From Zeugodacus cucurbitae (lineage: Eukaryota; Arthropoda; Insecta; Diptera; Tephritidae), in contig NC_071670.1 in the NCBI RefSeq assembly GCF_028554725.1, positions 36,140,001-36,204,000 of the forward strand: a DNA stretch of 64,000 nucleotides, given 5' to 3'. The notes beneath the pieces are model-generated. The model was not told the origin of the DNA. It did not search any database and saw nothing but the letters and a program-made list of their open reading frames with translations. A program made the position numbers and the translations under genes. Positions 11,476 through 22,330 of the stretch are shown piece after piece (positions within the stretch are counted from its first letter, which is position 1; each line of letters opens with the position of its first letter).

Positions 11476-12335
11476 TTAGTTCAAAGCATCCTCCTTATTT
11501 GCGAAGAACTCGGACAGCCACTTTTCACAAGCCTCTTTTAAGTTAAACTTTACACCACAAAGGGCGTTCGCCATGGACAGGAACAGGTGATAATCACTTG
11601 GCGCAATGTCCGGCCTATATGGTGGATGTGATAAAACTTCCCATCCGAGCTCCCGTAGCTTATGACGAGTCGAACAGTACATTCTTCCTGTTGGCCAATT
11701 CTGTACGCTTCTGGACGATCGCCTGCTTCAAGCGGTCCAGTTGTTCACAGTAGATGGTAGAATTAAGCGTTTGGCCATATGGGAGCACATCATAGTGGAT
11801 GATTCCCTTCCAATCCCTCCAAACACACAGCAAAACCTTCCTGGCCGTCAATACCGGCTTGGCCACTGTTTGGGACGATTCACCGGCCTTCGACCACGAC
11901 CGCTTTCGCTTGATATTGTCGTATGTGATTCATTTTTCGTCACCAGTCTCCATCCGCTTCAAAAATGGGTCGAGTTCGTTCCGTTTCAGCAGCATATCGC
12001 AGGCGTTGATTCGGTCCAGAAGGTTTTTTTGCGTCAAATCATGCGGTACCCAAACATCAAGCTTTTTTGTGTATCCAGCCTTCCGCAGATGGTTTAAAAT
12101 GGTTTGGTGGCTAACTCCCATCTCTTCGGCGATGTCACGTGATGTCACTTGCTAGTCTAACTCGATATTTTCCATGATTTGATCGGTATTCGTCATCACA
12201 GGTCTTCCGCCGGTTCCTCCACAGTTCGAAGTGATAGAGTACCATCCCCCAAAACACACTTAATCTCACGGTACGCTTCTCTGGCGGATTTGCCTGTAAT
12301 GAAGGAAAACTTTTAAATAGTGCGAATTTCGGCGT
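11476..12335 (-). pseudogene. Mariner transposase pseudogene (Mos1-like)
   Basis: In order on the minus strand: SFITGKSAREAYREIK and LGDGTLSLRTVEE (first HTH, about 12330-12210), a deletion, SRDIAEEMGVSHQTILNHLR (second HTH), KKLDVWVPHDL, METGDEK (first catalytic Asp), KVLLCVWRDWKGIIHYDVL, GQTLNSTIYCEQLDRLKQ, NRKNVLFD, then PYRPDIAPSDYHLF (third Asp). The HQDNARPHT-type stretch holding the second Asp is deleted at about 11675. The C-terminus WLSEFFANKEDALN closes at 11476. At least two deletions and several frame changes make it inactive. The long plus-strand frames at 11741-12155 are antisense shadows. Confidence 0.88.
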
Positions 12336-12577
12336 TAGCATGTCTATAACTCTTGAACGCAATATCCAAACTAATCATGCATAGCGTCGTTTTGTAGCTT
12401 AGACCGACTCTCATATTGTAATATTTTTTTCATTTTATGAATTTATAATAAATAAAAAAACAATGGTTCTCTGCTTCTATAAACATTTTCGACTATAAAC
12501 TGATTTTAAACATTGTACACAAACATTTAATTTGAAACTTTCAACTTTAAGATTTTTTTTATTTAAGAACCACCCTA

Positions 12578-15500
12578 ACGAATATATTAAAACCCATTTA
12601 TTTTATTCCACGGTTGCAACAGCATGACTTATTAAATTCTATTCAAAGTTATAGTCATCTCGTGTTGTTGTAAAGGACTGCAGGCACACATATCATTTGA
12701 ATATTTTTTTTGTTTTCCCATTTCCACACGTTTCTTTTTGTTGTTGTTTGCGTATATGTAGTAAATCATAAACGTATTGCCATAAATTCTTACAATGACA
12801 TTTCAATTTGTAACTGCAATATTAGCATTTACCAATACAACAACAAATGGAAAGTGGTTTTTGTGTGTGTGAGTCCACATTCGCAAACATTTATTCCACA
12901 TGGCTTTGTTTTGAGAAAGGACACCGATTTACGGGAGTCTCGTGCATTCAACTCTTCCAAGTATCCACCACAACAACGCTGGTTAATGATATTGGCAGTG
13001 AGACACTCCAAAGTTGAAGGGAAATGACATTTCAATTATACGTTTTAAGGAGGATTGATTTATTTTGTTCACTCAGAATGTCAGGAAGAACCTAAAGATA
13101 TGTTTTGAAGCGATTTTGCAAAATCCATAAAATTTATTTTTATATCTTTTACATTCAAAGAAAATTAATATGAACTTTATGGATTTCAAATATGGGTTTC
13201 AGTTAAAATTTACGCGTTCGAATGTATTCACTAAGTGAGGGATATGTCGAAAGCTTTTAGCTTCGTGTGCTCTCGAAAAGATATTTAAAAGCTTTTCTCT
13301 TCGTGAGCTTTCGAAGCGCTTTTCAAAAGTCTATAGCTTTGAAAGCTTTCTAAGCGTTTCGCTTCGTGAGCTTTCACAAGTAAGCTCCGTGCTTCTTGTT
13401 TAAATTTTGTAGGATCGACTAATTAAAATTTTTACGGATAAAAAATCAAGAGAAAATCAAATATATGTTCCGATGTAAAAACTTCCAAATAATTACAGGT
13501 TCCACTATACAAACCCAAAGAAGTCCTTTATATTGCATTCAACTCATTTGAATGGATTAAATTCTCATTATCACACATTCCGTAAGTCGATTGAGAGCGA
13601 TGCGACTTGAACCACTGAAGTTGTGATAGCTTTTATGTGAAATCAAGAAAGTCTACAAAACTTAACTGAGATGATTTTACTTAACCATTCTTCACACAAC
13701 TTTGACAAAACGGCATCATGTGCATTCCGCTTTTACTTACTACTTAACTGAGGTCGGTAGTGTATTGCCTTAACTTTGCTTTCGAATTTCGAACATCCCG
13801 ATAGCTATTTCTTCGAACAAAACTTCAGAAGAATATCCGTAATTTTGGAAGCACCGATTATTTCTAGTCTCGTAAATGTGGCAACACCGCTTATGCGGCA
13901 TACACAAAGCTGCCATAAAATGAGAGCGTGTCTTGTAAATTAAAATCACGTCATGATACCCTCGAACATGCAACAACAAATCATCAACAATGCCGCCAAA
14001 GACTACAACTAGTTGAGGCAAAAATCGAAATCGAGTGAACGTGCATTAATTTTCTGACGTAATAAATTTGTATGCACTCACTCACTCACTTACTTACATA
14101 TGTATATACATAGGTGGGTATATAACTGTAGTAAACAGAAGTTCTAAGCGCGTTGGTAATTTCCACAGTGGTTTACGCAGCAGTGACCGGTGAAACCGCA
14201 AGCAGATGGGTCCCAACACGAAGCCGCTTCTTATACCAGCACAATGGCACATTATGCGGGTGAGTACAAGACGAGTGCAATGACTCCGGTCTGCATGGGG
14301 GAACAGTCGGTACAAGGTATGTAAATGAACTTGTAATAAGGTAAACAAAATGTAAATTTTATAAAACGAATGAAAAGCCGAAAAAACGTGTTTCCTGTTG
14401 TACTCATGTTAACGAAAATAAAACAGCTGACGTGTGGCAATCAAAAGAGTATAGAAATAATGAAAGAATAAAGATGACCAAGCTTAGTTGGGACCATTGG
14501 CTTTTACAAGCTGCACATTAACTTTCGGTAGATGGTTGCTACTTTTTTCAAAAACCACGGAATAACGCTTAAGTTTATAAAAATGACAAAACATGGAACT
14601 GGTGGAAAAATTTTAAACCTGGAAACCATGAGAGCTTGATAGAGGGATAGTAGCTCTTCTTAGCTTTCTTATCTTTTGCATTACGAATCTGAATATATTT
14701 TGAACAAATGGCTTTTTGCAGATCATATATACTATGCTATATGAGAGATATGCCTCTTTGATAAGAAAGGATGTTCAGTTCAAAAAGTATATAGTTCAAT
14801 ATTAATCCGTTAGTATCAAGTCCTATTAATTTAGACAATATAATTTTGTTTTTTATCCTTCACTATAAATTGTAAAAGAGGAGATATATCTACATATTTT
14901 AAAGCGCGATCTGTAGGCAACTCGTAATTTGCTCCAGAGATCTCTCTATTGTATGGGTTTCTGTCTGTACATTACCCACTATCCAGTGATCTTAGTTTTG
15001 TAATATGCAATCTAGAAATTGGAAAATAATCTAATCGGACAGTCTACGTGATTTCTGAGTATGAAACGGAGCACCATTCTAATAATTTTGTATAATTTGG
15101 AAGCGGTTGGGTCTCAATTATATTTTCCTCTCATTTAAATTTTTAGAATGAATTTCTTCCTTAACATTATTTTCAGAACCCAATGCATTTGTTGGGTGTC
15201 GGAAATCTTTAATTTATCTTTCATGTATAATCAGTTTGATGTCTGGATTAATGGCAAAAATCATCACAGGACTGCTTTTATAATATTCGTATTTTACGAC
15301 ACTCATGAAAGTCTAAACTTCAAAGAGAAATAATATCAAAATAAAATATAAAAGAAACCAATTTAATATCTTAAATTATCAACAACAAAAATCGCTTAGT
15401 TCTAATGGTATTCCCAGAATTTCCATTCAAATCGGAGCATTGCTTCGATACCTTCCGTACCCCTTCAATAAGATAAATCTCATTTAAGTTATAAAACTTT

Positions 15501-16620
15501 TGGTAATTTCAATATACCGACCCGGTTTCCTAAGTATTCAAGTTTGCTGCAAATTTTCAAGATGATTCATGCTTAAAAAGTCTTAAGGATTAAATTTGAA
15601 GAGCGATCACATAAAGCTCCCACGATATTTTCTCATACTTTTGCCGTAAATCATGTCTTTTACATTTTCTAATTGATTGGAAAAAATTATATCAATATGA
15701 ATACATTAATGTATTAACTTTAATTGTCGATAATCAATTAAATCACATGCGTCACCTCGCTGTCAACGTATGCTTTAAAAAACAACATTCTCCGAAATTG
15801 CCGCCGACACACTTTTAAACCAGTTCTGTAAGTTGCATACTCGTACTGTTAATTACTATTTTGAATTTGATTTAATTCGTCTAGAATTAATTGACGCCAA
15901 AATGAAGTCATTTAGTCGCACGGTGCAGCACCTTCGAAAACGATTAAAAAATCAATGCAATGACCTTGTCACAGCACGTTAAGTCTTTCTACTGCTTCGT
16001 TTTGAAAGATTATAGACTATTCATTTTGATTTTGACGGAGTCAATTAGAAAATGCGAGCCACGCCAAATGTGAAACTTCGAGAGATAATCTTTAGAGCGC
16101 AATACAGCGAAGAGAGTGGCTGCTTAGTTAGGACTTTTTGAAATTGTTTATCATAAGAATTGAATTAGGGCATAGCTTACAAAATAACTTCGTTTTAAAT
16201 CCGCTGCTTCCAACTCTACAAGTATATCTAATTTTCCTTTACTTGAAAGAAAAACCCTCACCGTATTTATTGAGTTTGAAGAAAGATTTTGAGAGATGTG
16301 ACTAGTTTTTGCAGTTCTTAAAATTATATCTTAATACACAGTAAACCAGATGATTAAAAAGTATTATATTATAGATCTTTGGGCTGTATTCTTACGGCAT
16401 TTTAAAACACTATTAATTAGCGGCTTCAAAAATATTACAATGTATGTCTTCACCGTGTATTCGAAAGGCATTTTTAGAATGACTTTTCATTTGTATGCAA
16501 ATAAAGCAATTATAGATTGGTATCTTGTTATAAATTAACTCAGTTCCATAAACAGTGCTCTTTAATAACGAATAAGCGAATATACAATAATATAATGAAA
16601 GGACTTAGATTAAAAATAGA
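12578..16620. other. Intergenic DNA with weak exon-like and minisatellite features
   Basis: No recognisable gene. It contains the degenerate minisatellite at 13251-13390, an ACTC/ACTT microsatellite near 14075-14098, and a short exon-like frame at 14206-14259 followed by GTGAGT. The remaining open frames are short and unremarkable. Confidence 0.5.
13251..13390 (+). repeat. Degenerate minisatellite around TTCGTGAGCTTTCGA
   Basis: TTCGTGTGCTCTCGA at 13262, TTCGTGAGCTTTCGA at 13300 and TTCGTGAGCTTTCAC at 13363 are embedded in repeated AAAGCTTTT/GAAGCGCTTT blocks. Spacing is uneven (38 and 63 bp). Many units are nearly self-complementary (GAAAGCTTTC, TCGAAGCGCTT). Confidence 0.55.
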
Positions 16621-17115
16621 TTAAGGGGTTAGGTTGGTTTGAAAATTTCACAGTTTATTTATTAACTTTAAACGGGTTTATCCCAAAACTGTATTTATCA
16701 AGTCGGTGGACATGACTTCTCGAAAAGTTATGAAGAGATTTTGTTCAAATTCTGCACAAAAAGTGAGTTTTTTGGTTAAAATACTGTAAAAAATCAAATT
16801 TCAATATTTTCTTTTTCCTCATGTTCATTAACAAGATTTATCCATGTGCTATGGAACTATTTTTAGTTTATTGTTTTTAGAAGAACCAATAATGAGTTAT
16901 GATGTCCACGCCAAGACCTTTTTTTGGACATGTTATGGGAGATGAGGTGCCACCGGCTGAGTTTTCAGAATTTCTAAACAAAAATTTCACAGAATACTAT
17001 TTAAATACGTATATATCTTCGAAATTCTGAATTGTTTAAATTAAATATTGTATATGTTTACAAAAAATTGTAAAATACCCATTTTTCAGCCTATGAAACC
17101 CACCTAACCCCTTAA
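16621..17115. repeat. MITE-like repeat with TTAAGGGGTTAGGT inverted ends
   Basis: The left end TTAAGGGGTTAGGT and the right end ACCTAACCCCTTAA are exact 14-bp inverted repeats enclosing about 495 bp of non-coding AT-rich DNA. The termini resemble those of 53888-54363, but the interior is largely different, so it is related by its ends or is an old subfamily. Confidence 0.65.
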
Positions 17116-17119
17116 CATA

Positions 17120-17300
17120 CGTGGTGTGTTCAAAAAATAACGGGAATTGTAAAATTTAACATTTCAAGCGATTGGAGAGTCCAATTGTCAAATTTTTTAT
17201 ATTTTGATACATATACATGCCCCTGAAGTACCTTAAACTTTTCAGCTGTAAGAAAGCTCTCACTTCGTTGCTTGTGCGTGTAGTCTTGGTTAAAACCAGG
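17120..17300 (-). mobile_element. Terminal fragment of a mariner-type element
   Basis: It begins TA-CGTGGTGTGTTCAAAAAATAACGGGAAT, which matches the general GTGTTCAAAAA-TAACGGGAA terminus of insect mariners, and continues as non-coding or 3'-terminal sequence. No opposite terminus or transposase core is present, so only one end survives. Confidence 0.5.
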
Positions 17301-17430
17301 GACCGTAACTCTTATGACTTTTATCAAAAAAATCAAAAAATAAGAGTTATTTTTGATTTTTATTTTTTAGATCAAAAAATAAGAATTATTTTGATTTTTA
17401 TATTTTTAAAACAATACTAAAAATCAATAT
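17301..17430. repeat. AT-rich inverted/tandem ATCAAAAAATAAGA blocks
   Basis: The words ATCAAAAAATAAGAGTTATTT and ATCAAAAAATAAGAATTATT alternate with TTTGATTTTTATTTTT, giving self-complementary arms. A similar TTTTTAT/AAAATCAAAA tract occurs at 19360-19410 beyond the LINE. The LINE may have landed in an older AT-rich element, but boundaries cannot be fixed. Confidence 0.35.
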
Positions 17431-17544
17431 AAATTTTTTATTTATTTATTTATGCCGTATGTATTACAATATGCTGCATCATTCCAATTTTTATATATGA
17501 ATATATGCGACTTATCCATTATCAAACGTCCAATAAACTCTTCT

Positions 17545-19165
17545 TCTTCTTAACTGGCGTAGAAACCGCTTATGCGGTTATAGCCGAGTCCACAACAGTG
17601 CGCCACGCATCTCTCCTTTTGGCGGTTTGGCGCCAATTGGTAATACCAAGTGAAGACAGGTCCTTCTCCACTTGGACCTTCCACCGGAGTGGAGGTCTCC
17701 CTCTTCCTCGGCTTCCACCAGCGGGTACTGCATCGAAAACTTTCAGAGCTGGGGCACTTCGAACAACATGACCCAGCCAGCGTAGCCGCTGTCTTTTTAT
17801 TCGCTGGACTATGTCTATGTCGTCGAACAACACATACAGCTCATCATTCCATCTTCTGCGGTATTCGCCGTTGCCAATGTTTAAGGGACCGTAAATCTTC
17901 CGCAAAACCTTTCTCTCGAAAACTCCTAGTGCGGTCTCATCGGATGTTGACACCGTCCACGCTTCTGCACCATAAAGTAGGACGGGAATGATGAGGGACT
18001 TGTAGTGTTTAGTTTTTGTTCGTCGAGAGAGGACTTTACTTTTCAATTGCCTACTCAGTCCATAGTAGCACCTGTTGGCAAGAGTGATTCTGCGTTGGAT
18101 TTCAAGGCTGACATTATTATCGGTGTTAATGTTGGTTCCTAGGTATACGAAATTATCTACAACTTCAAAGTTATGACTGTCAACAGTGACGTGGGAGCCA
18201 AGACGCGAATGCGCTGACTGTTTGTTTGATGACAGGAGATATTTCGTCTTGTCCTCGTTCACCACCAGACCCATTCGCTTCGCTTCCTTATCCATGCGGG
18301 AAAGAGCAGAACTAACGGCGCGGGTGTTGTTTCCAATGATATCGATATCATCGGCGTACGCCAGTAGCTGGACACTCTTGTAGAAGATTGTACCTTCTCT
18401 ATTTAGCTCTGCAGCTCTTATAATTTTTTCCAGCATCAGGTTAAAGAAGTCGCACGATAGTGAGTCACCTTGTCTGAAACCTCGTTTGGTATCGAACGGC
18501 TCGGAGAGGTCCTTCCCAATCATGACGGAGCTTTTGGTGTTGCTCAACGTCAATTTACACAGCCGTATTAGTTTTGCGGGGATACCAAATTCAGACATCG
18601 CGGCATAAAGGCAGCTCCTTTTCGTGCTGTCGAAAGCAGCTTTAAAGTCGACAAATAGATGGTGTGTGTCGATCCTTTTTTCACGGGTCTTCTCCAAGAT
18701 TTGGCGCATGGTGAATATCTGGTCAGTTGTTGATTTTCCAGGTCTAAAGTCACACTGATAAGGTCCAATCAGTTTGTTGACGGTGGGCTTTAGTCTTTCA
18801 CACAGTACGCTCGATAGAACCTTATAAGCGATGTTAAGGAGGCTTATCCCACGATAGTTGGCGCAGATTGTGGGGTCTCCCTTTTTGTGGATTGGGCAGA
18901 GTACACTGAGATTCCAATCGTCGGGCATGCTTTCTTCCGACCATATTTCGCAAAGAAGATGATGCATGCACCTTATCAGCTCCTCGCCGCCGTATTTGAA
19001 TAGCTCGGCCGGCAATCCATCGGCCCCCGCCGCCTTGTTGTTCTTCAAGCGGGTAATTGCTATTCTAATTTCTTCACGGTCGGGCAATGGAACATCTGTT
19101 CCATCGTCGTCGATTGGGGAATCGGGTTCGCCATCTCCTGGTGTTGGTATATTCACGGTAACAAT
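17545..19165 (-). mobile_element. 5'-truncated non-LTR (LINE) retrotransposon
   Basis: The minus-strand element ends at a (GAA)n-like tail at 17535-17550 and is truncated upstream of the reverse transcriptase domain, near 19165. It lacks the endonuclease and ORF1. Fragments of the same family occur at 1942-2250 and 29960-30375. The clade is uncertain; the C-terminal RRIKR-RLRWLGHV type tail is common in arthropod LINEs. Confidence 0.9.
17570..19156 (-). CDS. Reverse transcriptase ORF2 fragment of a non-LTR element (528 codons, uninterrupted)
   Basis: The product is an RNA-dependent DNA polymerase that would copy element RNA at the target site. Motifs in order: NNKAAGADGLPAELFKYGG (about 38-56), LCPIHKKGD and ANYRGISLLN, FRPGKSTTDQIF, LFVDFKAAFDS (motif A, catalytic Asp), RGFRQGDSLS (motif B), LLAYADDIDI (motif C, YADD). 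After these come the thumb and a C-terminal region with LYGAEAWTVS, FERKVLRKIYGP and RWLGHVVRSAP. The ATG at 19156 is an internal Met. The native protein would have an upstream endonuclease domain, lost by 5' truncation. The frame is open throughout, which suggests a fairly young insertion. Confidence 0.88.
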   Translation of the reverse strand: MNIPTPGDGEPDSPIDDDGTDVPLPDREEIRIAITRLKNNKAAGADGLPAELFKYGGEELIRCMHHLLCEIWSEESMPDDWNLSVLCPIHKKGDPTICANYRGISLLNIAYKVLSSVLCERLKPTVNKLIGPYQCDFRPGKSTTDQIFTMRQILEKTREKRIDTHHLFVDFKAAFDSTKRSCLYAAMSEFGIPAKLIRLCKLTLSNTKSSVMIGKDLSEPFDTKRGFRQGDSLSCDFFNLMLEKIIRAAELNREGTIFYKSVQLLAYADDIDIIGNNTRAVSSALSRMDKEAKRMGLVVNEDKTKYLLSSNKQSAHSRLGSHVTVDSHNFEVVDNFVYLGTNINTDNNVSLEIQRRITLANRCYYGLSRQLKSKVLSRRTKTKHYKSLIIPVLLYGAEAWTVSTSDETALGVFERKVLRKIYGPLNIGNGEYRRRWNDELYVLFDDIDIVQRIKRQRLRWLGHVVRSAPALKVFDAVPAGGSRGRGRPPLRWKVQVEKDLSSLGITNWRQTAKRRDAWRTVVDSAITA

Positions 19166-19477
19166 GCTTTAATTAAAACAGTATTCAGAAGAAGCAAATT
19201 TAGGCGTAGTGATAAAGAAGAAACTGACAATTAAAATATAGAAAATTATGAAAATATCATGGATAATGTATCAGCTATAAAACGTGAATAGAGCGAAATA
19301 AAAAAATTCTAAAATTCTTAGCTTACGTAAAACTTAAAAAGTAATGGTTACTAATTTTGAATTGATTTTTATTATTGATTTAAAAATATAAAAATCAAAA
19401 TTTAAAAGTCATACTATATTTCGCATATAGTTCACCTAAAAATCATGATGGTGTAATCAAAACTTTTCTACGATGTT

Positions 19478-20630
19478 CCGTCCGTCCGTCTGTGCAAGCT
19501 GTAACTTGAGTAAAAATTAAGATATCTTAATGAAACTTGGAACACGTGTTCCTTGGAACCATAAGAAGGTTAAGTTCGAAGATGGGCGGAATCGGACCAC
19601 TGCCACGACCACAAAATGGCGAAAACGAAAAACACATAAAGTGTCATAACTAAGCCATAAATGAAGATATAAAAGTAAAATTTGGAATAAAGGATCGCAC
19701 TAGGAGGGGGCATATTTGGATCGGTTATTTGTATTTGCCTCGCAAACTAATAAAGCTATATAAACCAAACTTTCTGCAGTCGGTTCTCTTACATACCCCA
19801 CCACACACCATGAAAATAGTTGAAATTAGATAATAACCACGCCCACCTCCCATACAAAGGTTAGGTTGAAAATGACTAAAAGTGGGCATAACTAACTAAC
19901 GAAAAACGTCAGAAACACCAAATTTTACATAAGAAATGGCAGAGGGGAGCTGTACTCAGATTTTTTTACAAAATGGAAAATGGGCGTGGCATCGCCCACT
20001 TATGGGTGAAAAACCATATCTCAGGAACTACTCGATCGATTCGATAACACGGACAAAAAATGCGAAATCGGTTCACAACCACTACTACTTTTCTTATAAC
20101 TCAATTTTGAATTCCATGTGATTCCTTCACTTTATATGTAATATGTACTTAAGGAACCAATGAATATAGCGGAATAAAACTTTACAAAAATAGTGCCTTA
20201 TCATCTCTGGCTTCACTTATGAAAAAATTGTTGAAAACGAACTATAACTTTTCAAGGCCCCAGATATCGAACATCTTGAACTCAGCGCCTAAAGATAAAT
20301 TTTAACCGAAAATATGGGTAAATCTCTCAGATATCTTAATTTAATTTAGAGGAAATTGTTTTCTTCTAATAGTGTGCCTCTGTTCCAAAAATTATTAAAA
20401 TCGGGTCATAACATTTCCATATACCTCATTGTAGGTTTTTCAAAAGTATCTTCTCCTAGCTCCCATATACCAAATTATAGGTTTTTCAAAAATACGGGGA
20501 GCTTTATTCCGCATATATGTATGCATTGGTTAATATGTGAGATATAAAATTTGTGTGTTATCTTAATAAAATTGCTTCAATAAATTGCGAGAGTATAAAA
20601 TGTTCGGTTGCACCCGAACTTAGCCTTAAT
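19478..20630 (-). repeat. T1 dispersed repeat, reverse copy 1
   Basis: The right end reads TTGCGAGAGTATAAAA, then GTTCGG-TTGCAC-CCGAAC-TTAG, the reverse complement of the T1 5' end. The interior has the T1 signature blocks (CTGTAACTTGAGTAAAAATT, ACCACGCCCACCTCCCATAC, GAAAAACCATATCTC). The T1 3' end is missing at the left, so it is truncated near the CCGTCCGTC run. It is non-coding. Confidence 0.8.
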
Positions 20631-21984
20631 GGGGACTATTTTGAAGGCGACAACATGAAGGTAAACGAATGAGTAAATACTTTTCTAAAACAAATTAAAC
20701 CGTTAATTTTTAAACACATCTCGTACATATATTTTCCATATTTTTGGACAGTTCTCAATTCTTCCTGGTTTGGAACACAGCTGTTTGTACTTCCGTAAGC
20801 CGCTACATCGACTCTCCCAGTAGACTCTATAATACTGGCACCCAATAATCAGTAGTCAATATTATAGTATTATATAGAAATTATAGCAAACACTTTTATA
20901 GCTAAATTTTTTTAAATCACCTACGAGCTTTCGTGCTACTTAAACTGTAAACAATTATTTTATATTTCCTCAAAGCGAAAATCGAAGCACATGCCAATTA
21001 GTTGTTGCACCATTTAAGGTCTTAAGGAAAGTGCATTATTTATAAAAATTTAGTTGGATATTTTTTGCCATACAATTTCCATATAAAACACTGCCAAGTC
21101 GTCGCTGTTGCAGCGGTTTGCACAAAAATGGCAGTTTAATACTGTTAAATGCTTTTTACGACGTCATTTTTGTTGTTTGCCACAACGCCGTTGATTTATC
21201 AAACCTGTTCGGCCGCGCATTAAAAGGCCAAAGCAATGAATAAAATTTCGTTCAATATTTAATAAGCAATAATTGCTTTGGCGTGGTGCATTTATGAAAT
21301 TACAAAAAAAGCAGAGCGAATAACCAATATCCGAAAAAAATAATTAATATTAACAGCAACAACAGCAGTGTGCTGATAAAAGCTCGCTATCAAATTGAGT
21401 TTAATAATTTAACTTTACGTAACGCTGCAGTTCAGTTGCTTTCGTTATTGCAACATGTTGCATGCATCTTGTTGTTGCATAAACAACAATTGGCAATTGG
21501 AAAATGGCGTTTAACAATCTACACGTAATAATCATGAGTCGGCTGTTATGCACAGTTAAGTTAACCTTTTCTGCCACTCTAATAAAATTGTGGCTTGGAG
21601 AAAATTTATTATTAAATTCGCCAAAGGTTTATGGAAAATATGCATTTGCCTAGGTGTATATGTGTGTATGGAAACTTGTGTGTCCACAAGTAGTAGCAGT
21701 TAGCGTGCACTTTGCGTACTCACAAGCTTACTGCAATGGCTGGATTAATCGAAGTTTGATGCCTAATGGCCTCAGTGACTCGTAGACAAGTCTTCTCATA
21801 GAAATATATGTAAATTCAAGTTGCAACTGAAAGTATTTTGGTAAGTTATCATATAATACTGTGAAACCTCACTTATCCGATCAAATGAATGGTTCTTCAA
21901 TACGGCATAAAATCTTTAGCAAACGAAATAAATCTTAATGGAACAAGCTCTCATCTGGTGTGCTTATTGGTCATTGTCTAATAG
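20631..21984. other. Intergenic DNA, nothing recognised
   Basis: AT-rich spacer with CAACAA/TTGTTG-type simple sequence near 21350-21490. No open frame with recognisable homology. Confidence 0.5.
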
Positions 21985-22330
21985 GCACACACGCGGTGAG
22001 ACTTAGAATCTAGTCAGACGCTATTTGTCAAAGCTGTTTGTAGGAAGGCGAAGAGGAATCATCCAATCACTTCCTTCTTCAATGTCCAGCCTTCGCCAGA
22101 CTTAGGTTAAAGCACCTCAGTAGGCACATCTTCGGCGAACCCAGTGAAATGGCTGGAATCGGCATTAGCCGACTTAAGAACTTTATAATAGAGTCCAAGC
22201 GCTTTGTTGTATTATAAGGGCCTTAAAGATCCGTCAGGAGTATCCGGGTATCACAAAGACAGTCGAATCTGTCCAAGTGAGATTCTCTGGAGTACGCGGC
22301 GTTCTACCCCTTAACCTAACCTAACCTAAG
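21985..22330 (+). mobile_element. 3' fragment of a jockey-like non-LTR retrotransposon
   Basis: Plus-strand translation gives EGEEESSNHFLLQCPAF, then ARLRLKHLSRHIFGEP and AGIGISRLKNFIIESKRF, closing at TAA near 22217. This is the C-terminal Cys/His region and tail typical of jockey-group ORF2. The 3' UTR ends in CCTAACCTAACCTAA at 22315-22329, a usual jockey-type tail. Everything upstream is lost. Confidence 0.75.

Larger units (their letters stand above)
11024..12575 (-). mobile_element. Mos1-like mariner element, defective
   Basis: The outer ends are inverted repeats starting GGGTGGT (left) and ending ACCACCC (right), with TA at 11022-11023 and 12576-12577. Transposase remnants fill the right two thirds. 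Between the left end and the transposase lie four spaced GTGGCAACC-type words (11091, 11160, 11286, 11405). The length of about 1.55 kb exceeds the 1.3 kb typical of mariner because of this extra AT-rich subterminal DNA. Confidence 0.8.

Noticed and set aside
11741..12155. Two 118-codon plus-strand frames
   Set aside because: They are antisense to the mariner transposase remnant, whose minus-strand motifs are clear.
17505..17991. Plus-strand frames of 88 and 113 codons
   Set aside because: Antisense shadows of the LINE reverse transcriptase frame.
22308..22330. CCTAACCTAACCTAA as telomere-like repeat
   Set aside because: It directly follows a jockey-like ORF2 end and is best read as the retroelement's 3' tail.
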